Below are positions 13,401 through 25,400 of a stretch of DNA of 64,000 nt, piece after piece. The DNA comes from Zerene cesonia (Eukaryota; Arthropoda; Insecta; Lepidoptera; Pieridae), in NCBI RefSeq assembly GCF_012273895.1, contig NC_052106.1, positions 5,456,001 through 5,520,000 of the forward strand, read 5' to 3'. A model generated the notes under the pieces. It saw only the letters and a program-made list of their open reading frames with translations. It had not been told where the DNA came from and ran no database searches. Position 1 is the first letter of the stretch. Every line of letters begins with the position of its first letter. The translations under genes were made by a program, and so were the position numbers.

Positions 13401-16400
13401 GGTCTTAAACACTACCCGCACACTTAACTAGTGCAAGTGTATAATACCTACACAATAACCCATTCGGAATTCAGGCGAATCTTAAAATCGCCTGCTATTG
13501 AGTGTTCTGTGTCAGCGTACACACAATTTACAAGTGACACTTCACACCACCCACACCTACGGGACAACGCATACGTACCCAGCACACAAGTGACGCTATT
13601 CATGGGGGCGAAGGTATGGCAGTGCGGCGGCCGACTCGAAATAATACCGTGCTCTCACGTCGGCCACGTGTTCCGCGACAAGTCGCCGTACTCGTTCCCC
13701 GGCGGCGTGCAGAACATCGTCCTGCACAACGCGGCGCGCGTCGCCGAGGTGTGGATGGACGAGTGGGGGGAGTTCTATTACGCCATGAATCCAGGTTCGA
13801 CTGAACTGCCGTTGGATCGACGCTTTGCCAATGATTTTCCGGTGTTTAGGAGATATAGCTAGTTATAGAGATATAGCTAGTTATATAGTATAGGTAGTTG
13901 TTCGCCCCGGCTCCGCTCGCGAGATCATATTTTGTGAGAATTTTTAATTTGTTGAAGGTATTACCGTGTTTCGTGCGGAGATTAATCAAGCAAAGCAAAA
14001 ATCATTAAATTCATTATATTACATTATATACATTATATGTTTAAAGCACTGAACCGATTTCGATGGAATTTAGTACAGAGATAGTTTGAGACGAGAAAGG
14101 ACAGTTTTATCCCGGAAATTGTATGGGAACGCTAACCATGTAGAAATGCCAAAACTGTACACATTTTCTTTTATTACGCGGGCGAGGCCGCCAGCGGAAT
14201 ATCAGTATTTTTTTAAAATAGGCACATAAATGACCTGCAAACATTTTTGTTGAATAAATGTTGGATTAGTTCTTTAATCGTTTTGTGAATGCAAAAGCGA
14301 CGTCGCATTAAATCCTTTGAGCTGAGGTCAATTGGACGCTTGGCGGAATTTGCTTTAACATTCCGACTAAACTTTATGCAATTCAAACGCTCGCTGAGTT
14401 TCAGAAAAAGAATAAGAAAATGCCAATCCACTGTGTACGTAGTTTGAATACTTCACAGTTAATAAGCAAAAATATTATCATAAGTACTGTTTATTTTCAA
14501 CGTCACGATAGTGATAGCTTTGATTCAATTTGTCCGCTTCGAATCAAATAGATTATTTCAATTACCTATCTGTGAATTAATCATAATGTTATCGTAATGC
14601 GTAGATTATCCTTTGCGGTGATTACCGAATTGCGATTAGAGTCGTCGGTCTCTATATTTTCAGTAATATTTAAAAGCGATTATCCTCGAGAATTGTGATT
14701 GATTATCTCATATAGAGGATTAGCGGCGTATGAAACGTAATATTATCTTTGGCGAAGCGTCGAGCGGCATTTTAAAGTATTGTTGTGGCTTGGGATAATT
14801 AACAATGTAACGTTAAATGTGTTCGTTTTTATTAACATCGGATTAAGCTTTAATAACATTCGATTATCATTGCAACTGCATTCCATATTCGCTTTTTAAT
14901 TACATGTATTTCTCTCTCGTTGAAGTCTGCAGTCCGTTATTTGGCATGCTCGTTTCGCTCTCTACTATTTCCGTGTTCAAACATTTCCTCAGTTCTAACG
15001 TATACATTTTTAGGATATTTTATTTCCGTAGTGTTCTTGTAATATGTACTGTATGCTGTTTTCCTTTTGTTCCTTATTTGGGTTATGTTTTATTTGCTTC
15101 TTCTTAATGCAGAAGCAATGAGATTCCGATATAATTTATAGTGAAAATGTTATGAAATCCACAGCAATTCTTTGCGGAGAGCATTGGGCAATTTGAAATA
15201 ATTACATGAAGTCATTAGATGTACATTATAAAATAGTTATACAAATAGAAAGTTGATATGTAAATGTGAATCATTGATGCTTTTAAATCTCGCAAATTAG
15301 TTCATAACGTATATGATTAGTTACCTAACTATGTTTTCATTGTAAAAATATTTTCCATTCGTGTAATTACATTTGTGTTGACACTGAACTAATAAGACGA
15401 AACTGTTTAAATAAAGCAACAAAGCAATGCATATATTATAATTTTCATGTTATCAATTCGCTTATTACAAAACCACCTACCAATTGAGCAAACATTTTAG
15501 AAATTCTATTACAAGACTCGAAATTGGCCTTCGTCGTAAATTAATGATGACCTTAACCTATAGCTTTTATGAATTTTTATTAATATGCGATGCTCTCCGT
15601 ATCATGGCTTAATAGAATAAGTTTATATATATAATGTAAATGTTTTATACGTATGTATAATTGTACTAACTACGGTTATATTATATGATGATATGATTAT
15701 TTATATATCTGTGGTACAAACAAAATATTATCGTAGTATATAAAAATGAAGTCAACATATATATTATATACGTCATACATATACATTTATTTAACCGGCA
15801 CTTTCATAGATCTTATGTTTCATCGTTGACTTTTATCTTTAACGAGTTACATATGAATCAACAAACGTGTAAATGATCATATCAATAACATATTTTATTA
15901 TAATGTAACGTGTGTTTGCTAATGAATAATGGATTTCGTACAATGCTCATTATGTTTTAACAATAATTATGTATTCATGTCATTCTCCTTTAAATAATAA
16001 TTTTTCAAGGAATTTATGATAAACAATTTTCACGGACGTGTTTATTTTAACGAATATAATTTCGGAGTCTAATAGCGATAATCCTACTATCCTACTGATA
16101 TTATAAATGCGAAAGTTTGTCAGGATTTGTGTGTGTTTGTTTCTCCTTCACGCAAAAACTACTAAACTGATTGCAATGAAATTTGTTACGTAGACAGCTG
16201 GACAACTGGAATAACATATAGGCAACTTTTATCCCGATATTCCTACGGGATACGGATTTACGCGGGTGAAACCGCGGGGCGCAGCTATTATTATTATAAA
16301 ATGAAGTTTCGAAATAATCCTCACCTTTGAAGTAATGTTTTGCAAAACAGATGTTTATCGAACCCCCTATCAATATTTTTATAAATTTGCTAAAAATAGT

Positions 16401-19400
16401 ATCAATAATTTTAGTAATTTGAATGAAACACATAATTTTGTGTGTATTCTATATAATAGCACAAATTGTAAGGATTTATGTAGGCTATACCTCGCGTGTA
16501 CCTCATAGTCCCACGTAATGCATTTGTTTCGTATTGTTTGTTATTGTATGCGTATTGTAGCATTATGTGAGCCGTGAAAATTGTTTATATAACATGTAGA
16601 CCGACTGCGGTGTACGGAACGAGAATTAACTAACACTAACATTATCGGAACTACAAAAACATTTGGCGGTTTATCGGACCTGATTAAAAGGCAATTACAC
16701 ATTGTGTATTGTCGACGAGTCTCTATGGTCATTAGAATTTAATTAGGCTAACTACAAAATAATTACGTGTCGATAATGTGCTCGTATCTATTATCACATT
16801 AATTTTGAATTGATAGGAACTAGTCATATCGGAATAGTAGGAATTATAAAGCGTGTTTATTTTTTTGTTGAATTTATCGTCACACGACATTTGTTTGTCG
16901 CGTGCATTTAGATTTTTTCATGACGCCGATTTTATAAATAAACTCAAAATGTTAAAGGTCAGGTCAATTTTGGCTGTAACAATTATTGAAATTGGGCTGG
17001 CAATAAATCAATGGACTTTTTGTAAGGAACTGTTAGTAAATTATTGTATAAAAATATAATTTCGTACAATAAACGTGCAGTTGTAAAATGTGAGACATTT
17101 GATAAACCTGAAAATTAAGTATGTATTCAGTTTATCAGGTACAGAGTAAAAAGAAAAAATTACATTGCTATGAGATGATTCACTTATCACAAAGATCAAA
17201 TGTCATGACTTAGCTCATGTGCTGTACAGTGATAAGCAGCTCGCTTACATTTATAGAGAGACATTTATGACTATTGAAATATTACCTTCCTTAAATAGAA
17301 ATTGTTCTTCGTGAAAGATAATGTTTTGCCAAATCTAACGTTATTTATAAATCCATATTAAGTGGTATAGATTTCTGTTTGTTCATACTTAGAAGTCATA
17401 ATAAAACTGCACAATCATGCTGCAAGCCGTAACAAGATAAATAACACTGATTTCACCAGATTGAAATCTTTAATGAAGTAGTAATAGCTGGGCTATGCTG
17501 TCGCGTGTATAGTAACTTGACCTAGATGTGATATATATCGTTAGGAAGACTAGGAGAATTTAAGGCTTACACTACAGTAGATTCATATAAATAAAAAAAA
17601 AAATCGGATGTAAAAGTGCAAGACCGGATTGCCATATGATTAAAAAGGGTCTCATCTAAGGGAATATGCCTTCGCAATGGGAATGCTAAAAGTAGGGTGA
17701 ATGATTTTTTATGTACAATTAATGTTCTATATGGATAAAAATAGCAGTTTCTTACAACTTCTCTCTAGGGGAAATTTTTCGAACCAGTGATAGAGAAGAA
17801 TGAATTTAAAGAATCAGACGTGTTTCTGTAAAGTCTCTTTGAATTAATAAAAGTTTAAGATTCCACCATCGATCGATATCTTTATTTCACTTTAATCAGT
17901 AAACAATGTTGTTGAGAGACTCTGGCCCTCTTGCATAACCTGTGTAAGGCCATTATAAGCTATATTATGTGGCGATACTAAAGCGTTCCCATTAAAGACT
18001 AGGTGTTTATTCGAGCAACTTAATTATTCGATCTAACCAACGAGCTATCGGCCATAGACATCTCGTTCCGTATGCCGCGTTACTCAACCCGGGTCCGATA
18101 GGTGTGGATGTGCGGGGGCACGCTCGAGATCGCGCCGTGCTCCCACGTGGGCCACGTGTTCCGCAAGACCACGCCCTACTCGTTCCCGGGGGGCACGGGC
18201 CGCGTTGTGAACCACAACAACGCGCGCCTCGCCGAAGTGTGGCTTGACGACTGGAAACATTTCTACTACAATATTAACCCAGGTTAAATAGATGCTGCTA
18301 CGGTGGCGCGTGTCGCGGGTTCTTTTGTTATGGGTTTACGACTTGGAACGGGTTCCCCTGTCCTGTATCACAATAAAAAGAAATCGGCACACTTGTACAT
18401 TTTCTAGGCAATATATACTTAGTCTGGCCATAAATACTGTTACACTTAATTATAAAAAAATATTACATTTGAATTTCGAATCNNNNNNNNNNNNNNNNNN
18501 NNNNNNNNNNNNNNNNNNNNNNNNNNNNNNNNNNNNNNNNNNNNNNNNNNNNNNNNNNNNNNNNNNNNNNNNNNNNNNNNNNNNNNNNNNNNNNNNNNNN
18601 NNNNNNNNNNNNNNNNNNNNNNNNNNNNNNNNNNNNNNNNNNNNNNNNNNNNNNNNNNNNNNNNNNNNNNNNNNNNNNNNNNNNNNNNNNNNNNNNNNNN
18701 NNNNNNNNNNNNNNNNNNNNNNNNNNNNNNNNNNNNNNNNNNNNNNNNNNNNNNNNNNNNNNNNNNNNNNNNNNNNNNNNNNNNNNNNNNNNNNNNNNNN
18801 NNNNNNNNNNNNNNNNNNNNNNNNNNNNNNNNNNNNNNNNNNNNNNNNNNNNNNNNNNNNNNNNNNNNNNNNNNNNNNNNNNNNNNNNNNNNNNNNNNNN
18901 NNNNNNNNNNNNNNNNNNNNNNNNNNNNNNNNNNNNNNNNNNNNNNNNNNNNNNNNNNNNNNNNNNNNNNNNNNNNNNNNNNNNNNNNNNNNNNNNNNNN
19001 NNNNNNNNNNNNNNNNNNNNNNNNNNNNNNNNNNNNNNNNNNNNNNNNNNNNNNNNNNNNNNNNNNNNNNNNNNNNNNNNNNNNNNNNNNNNNNNNNNNN
19101 NNNNNNNNNNNNNNNNNNNNNNNNNNNNNNNNNNNNNNNNNNNNNNNNNNNNNNNNNNNNNNNNNNNNNNNNNNNNNNNNNNNNNNNNNNNNNNNNNNNN
19201 NNNNNNNNNNNNNNNNNNNNNNNNNNNNNNNNNNNNNNNNNNNNNNNNNNNNNNNNNNNNNNNNNNNNNNNNNNNNNNNNNNNNNNNNNNNNNNNNNNNN
19301 NNNNNNNNNNNNNNNNNNNNNNNNNNNNNNNNNNNNNNNNNNNNNNNNNNNNNNNNNNNNNNNNNNNNNNNNNNNNNNNNNNNNNNNNNNNNNNNNNNNN

Positions 19401-22400
19401 NNNNNNNNNNNNNNNNNNNNNNNNNNNNNNNNNNNNNNNNNNNNNNNNNNNNNNNNNNNNNNNNNNNNNNNNNNNNNNNNNNATATTTTATTTAACAAAA
19501 CCTGTTTCAATAGAATATATATTCTATTTTGTAAAAAAATCTTCATTTTGAATGATCATGAAGCGCCGCAGACCCGTCGCTAAAGTTTACATTTTAAATG
19601 ATTGTATCAAATTGTTACCATACTCCTCCGAAATGGCTGGACCGATTTTCTTAAAAAATTGTGTGCATATCGGGTTGGTCTGGGATTTGGCCAACATCGT
19701 GTTTATAATCCGTTAAAATGTATTCTGCACGTTTTGATGAGATAGTTGCAAGCGTAGAAGAGGCAACAATACATTACAACAATTTTGGGATAGTACATCC
19801 CAAATTGATAAGAATTTCTCCACGAAGAAGAAGTAAATGCAGATATTTTTACGTTCGTCATCGTACACCATTGAGTCTTAATTGAAAATTTTAAATAAAA
19901 ACACCGAATTATTTCAGTATATAATTTATTAAACTTAACATTTACATAATACTTAATACTACTAATACTAACTTAATAAAAACGATTATACATACACACA
20001 AATACAAACCAATTTAGTTTTTACTAATATTCCATTTACCAAAATAGATTGAATTTCCATAGGTGTCGAGTTTGAAAAAAAAGCACTAAAACGTGCTTTC
20101 TTGTATTTATTTTACGATTAGTAAAAACAAAACAAACTACATAACAATCGGACATATCAATATTTTTATAGTTCTTTGTGCGTAGAACCAAAGATAAAAA
20201 TTATATGAAACTACAATGTAGTCGCAATGCTGGCTTTACCGCTGATGCTTATATAATCTGTACATTTTCAGTTTTATTACATTTATTTCTTCATTATTTT
20301 CAAGCCAAACCTGATTGACAAAATATCCCATTCCATTGAATGCTTTTGAAAGCAAAAATTTTTATTAGAAGAAAAAAACCCTGGATAAAATCTAAAATGG
20401 CAACAGTCATTAAGAATGATAGAAAAATCTTCAACTTATGTTGATATTAAAATTATCTTTCAATTTCAGAGTCGACTAGAAAAATTTCTAAAGTCCTGCA
20501 TAATTGTAAATTCATTAAGCGTCTACATTTGTTAAACACATACACAAAAAATCCTGTAATAAAATACGTTTTACGGGCATAGCTAGTCAATATAATATAA
20601 CGAGAAGAAATTTCTGGAAAATTCGGTAATTTGTTTCACTGCATAATTAACCTGTACCAAAATAAACATTTTTTATACAAAAGGTCACCGACGTCCATAG
20701 AGGGAGGTACCAATTCTAATCGTATGCCCCTATGACAACATTTATTATCAAACAGAAAAAGTATGCCAATTGGTTGAAAACCCTCGGAGTTTTCGAGAAA
20801 AAACAAAAAAAAAAGAATCTTAATAAGGTTCTCCTTTTTTTGGGAACGTCGGTTAAACTAGCTACGCCTATAAGTCTACAAAATTAACGAAGGCTCATTT
20901 GGCGACTTGAGATCATTGTTACAACGGAGTACTCACAGATGCCTCTATAAGTCTTGGTCGTCGCGAACTCACACTAAACTCGATCTTTATTTGTAATTTT
21001 TAGTAAAAGGATAAAAAACAATAGTTGTTTAATAATGTTTAAAGAAATTTATACACAATTGGCAGGTTTTTTGAAAGTACTAGATAATCTAGTTTTGTCT
21101 AGAATAAAATTTGTAGCATAATGAAAATAAAATAACAATTCAAACTAAATTCAAATGTTTTAAAATGGATTCAAACTAAATGAGGGCTTTTGGAATTTAT
21201 TAACATTCAGATTTTCTTCACTCCTTCAAGTCCTAGTAACCGTATGACCGTGACAATTTTATATTAAAATATCAAATCTCCAACCCCATTGCACTGAATA
21301 ATTATTGTCTTTCATATTATCTTATCATTTGTACTGTATACGTGTATTATTTGTATCTATTTCATCTAAACTCCTATACTATCTCACAATCTATATTTAT
21401 ATTTTTCTGGTACTTAACTGAAAAGCTATGACAATCGGACTATCATTTTTTATTAACGATCAACTATGAATACATTATTTTATGCAAATAAAAAAATAAA
21501 ATCTGATATTTTATGCAGAAACCTAAACAAACACTCCTAAAGCCCCGCGTTTTACCAAATAAAATAGTCGTCTACCTTAGTGTAATTCCAAACATTTAGT
21601 GTTATACCCAATGTGTTTAGTGAAAGTGTGTGTGAGTGTGTGGTGTGAGTGTGTGGTGTGAGTGTCACTCGTGCGGCGCGTCCTCAGCGAGCAGCCAGCT
21701 CTCGTTCTCAGCGCGAGCCACTTGCTTCTTCAACGTGCAGTACAGTTTTATTAGTGAGTCCTGTAATTTGTTAAGAAAAATTAATGCCTTATGTGAAAAA
21801 AGTGATAATTAAAGATAATATAAATCATCGGCATCCTGTCTTATTTACTGTCACGTATCAATCTGTGTTCTTTTGTTTTATTTAATTAGAATATATTTGA
21901 TGTATAGAATAAATAGAGACATTCCATCTTAAAGATGGCAATGGAGTGAACCAGACTAAAGGAATTTAAACAAAGAGCTTATAATTATAATTTAGTGCCG
22001 TTTACGAAAATCATTCAATTTGTTCCAATGGGTCGTTAAATAAATATATTTTTACGTAGCAAAAATATATTAGATTACCTTCTCATTCTCCAGTTGTATA
22101 ATCTCTCTCTTCTGCCGTAACTCGTCGTCGTCCATATTCTCCTCTAATTCTGTCTTGTGCTTACTGAGGTATGCTAATTCTGTTTGTATCTGAAATGTAA
22201 AAGCTTCGTTTTGTCATATCCGAGTTAAATGGACACGTGAAGTTGTTAACATTGTGTATTGTAGAGCTGATAATGCACATTGTTCTCGCAAAACGTTCTC
22301 GCCCGTGGAGCGCCAGCATTTAAATAAAGTTTCAAGCAACATTGTTGATAAAGTGTTGCTTGATCTCTCACTCACAAACTTACACATTTACTTCGTTTGC

Positions 22401-25400
22401 TTGTTTTTTTTTTCGCTTCGCAACAAAGCAAAGGATTATATGGTGTGATTTATGTCTGAAAACAGTTTGGCTAGTGAGTGAAATGGGCAACTTTTTACAG
22501 CGATTAAATGTCATTTTCATGGGAAGACACATCATAACGTGTATTTGTAGTCTAAATTTAGTAAAATACGATAAATCTCTTAAATCTCGCAACAGTTAGT
22601 TCTAGTGAATAGGACCCCTCACCTTAAGGTACTCCTGCGCTAGCTGCTTGTGCTCCTCGAATATCCGCTTGGACTCCTCGTTGGCGAGGTCCGGCGAGAT
22701 GGGCCGCAGGTGCGGGTCCAGCATCATGTGCATCGAGTCGAGGTCCGGGTCCGGCTCGTGCGGCGGCGCGGCGCCCGACCCTGAGCTGCTACTGTTACCT
22801 GCAATACGAGAATATGGTACTACTAGCTGCTTGCCTCGAGGTCGCTCGGATTGACGCTGTTCTCTCTCTTTTTGTTCGTTATCGTCGAGTTAAGGATTTG
22901 CTATCTACTCAGAAGATAGAAACTTGAGTAATATGCTAAAAAAAGGCGTTTTAAACTACGAGTTTTCAGCGCGCGATAACACAGGAATACGTTTATCGAA
23001 CCAGCTAACTATTACAATTGATAATCATCAGTATATGAATAAAACTTGTAGATAAATTTGGGTTTTTTATAAGTTACATATGGTAGCATCGGAATAATTT
23101 ATGAATTTTCATCTAAGAAGTATTTTTGCAAGCAAATAGTCTTGGTTCTTTTAGTAGCTTAGTGTGTTACAAAGTAAAAGCTAGAATAGTAGTGTGTGTG
23201 CGCGTGCACAGTTTATATTTTTGATAAAGAGGAAAGGCATTTTGTCTAGTGGATTCAACGGAATAAATCTGTTATAATTTGTTTTCGCAGCGATTTATTA
23301 GTAATATATGTTTATATACTTACAATTTATATGTAAGTTTATTAAGTAATGATCTATACCTGCATTGGGCTACAGTGCTAAATGGCCAGAATATCTACAC
23401 ATCTAGCTTTTATTTGGACACAATTAATTTGTTATTCCTGTCTGTTTACAAAGTTGTTCATATTAGGTCACACAGTTGTCTGTTGTATATTCTGTATACA
23501 AGTTTATATTATATGGAAATATAAAAAAAAATAATAATAATAAAGATTGTAAATAGATCTTAAGTCTGTGTGAGAATTTATACTCGTCATCGTGACTGTG
23601 ATGTTGATGTTTCATTTATACTACCGTAGTATAGAGATTAGAAATACTATAAAATTTTAAAGATAAATAATCAAATTTACACAACAAGTTATTGTTATGT
23701 GGATTTTTCCTGGAAACATAGGATTTTTTTTATAGAAAGCCGACAACAAATTTGAATGTAATTTTATAGAGATTTTGCATAGATATTAATTGTTAAAATT
23801 ATACGTTTAATACGACAACAATTTATGTAGTAAGATTGAATATTATTTATATTCCGCACGACAACTACGCCAACATCGATCGTCGTGACACATTATTATT
23901 ATTATATCACATGAATATGATCATTACGCGTAGCCAAGATTTTAACTATAACATACGTACAACAATAGCTCGGCCAATTATAATAATAGCAATTCAATGT
24001 CGTAATATACAGTTGGGCAACGAAAATAAGAAGTGTTTATACTACTAGCTTCGAAAGAATCAAACGCAGTTCCACGGCAGGGTTAAATACGTCAAGAGTT
24101 AAATTTACTCCCGGTGCTGATGTCAGACGCTTCACCTAGATTTCATCGACCACAATGCGATCACTCCACCCGCACATAGATGGCGGTAGTGGATAAAACA
24201 AGGCGGCCAATAATAATACTAACAGACGGTGTTAACCTAAACACGATCGATACGCACAATCGGTATTTACAGAATCCATGAAATATTCACAAACCGTAAA
24301 ATTCGAAAAAAGGAAACTCACGGAAGGACCGCACAAAATCGGTAACCCCCGCCCAAAACTATCATGCACGAATATTCGCGATACACTGACGTAAAATGTG
24401 GCCTATAGTATATCGGGATCGCTTCCGCGTATAGCGCACGGAAGCGGACGCAGACGCGGGCGAGCCGAGCGACACTCACTGTAAAATATCCAACTACAGC
24501 TGACTGTGTCCCTGAGGGTGACGATGCCGGCGGGGGCGTCACACGCGTCGGCGCAGCGCAGGCGCGCGGGCGGCGCGGGCAGCGGGGGCATGGCACGTCT
24601 TGTCGCCGAGACAGTGCGCCCAGCACTGCCCGCGCCGCCGCTCGAAATAATCGCCGCTCGCCACACGCGGCGCTGCTACAGCCAAAACCTATACAGCGCT
24701 TACAGCGAGCATGTGCTGTAAGAGTGGAAGCTACGCGAGGGTTGTAGCGAAATAGAGTTGAAGAAAATGACTATATATTGAAATTGATGCACAAAAACAT
24801 CAACAGTCAGACAATTATTTTCTAGTTAAAGCCTCCTCCATCTCATACTACATAATGTTAGAGAAACAGTAAATGATAATGATACAAATAAATTAGTGAT
24901 TGCAGCAGTCTTGAGTTAAAGAGATGTATAAAATTTTTAAGTACACACTAGCGTCCCCTACCTACAAGAGTTCTATTGAAGTTGCATAATATTTTATCAT
25001 CCGTATGTTCTCCACCAAGCTTGCCAACGATCATTTTATTTGCCCATAACGTCTCAAGTTAATAAATAGAATCCGAATATTTCAGTGGACAATAATTTGT
25101 GTGCCAATTAATATCTCTAATTGGAAGGCGCTTAAATAACTAGGTGTCCAAGAAACGTAGCAAAGCGAGTAATCAAGCGCCGAACACGCTAAAATGGCAG
25201 CGCTGAATCGGCGGGAGAGCCGGGCGCGATGCAACAACAAACCGCCGCTATTCGCGGTGCGGTGACTCAGCCGCGTCAGGCCGAGCTAAATGCGGACGCC
25301 GTGCGCTGCCGCCCTTCGTGAGGTTTTCTGCCATCTTTGCTGGCAGGGCGTACGCGCACCGCTCTGCACTCGGTCGACGACCCGCGCCCACGCTCGCCTT

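Larger units (their letters stand above)
13795..18101. other. Pgant5 interval between alternative exons 8a and 8b
   Basis: A 4.3-kb AT-rich interval. It holds a repeat-like element at 13895-14200 and a Helitron copy at 16090-16288. The elements that choose between the two exons may lie here, but I cannot point to a specific motif or paired structure. Confidence 0.5.

Noticed and set aside
13431..13862. A 143-codon frame starting upstream of exon 8a
   Set aside because: Only the part 13614-13794 matches the enzyme family; the upstream part is intron that happens to be open, and the frame continues past the donor by chance.
18292..19551. Long open frames crossing the first N gap on both strands
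   Set aside because: They consist almost entirely of N and are open only because N is not a stop.
21971..22040. A small piggyBac-type element at TTAA
   Set aside because: The 70-bp segment has no terminal inverted repeats; a microhomology deletion explains it.
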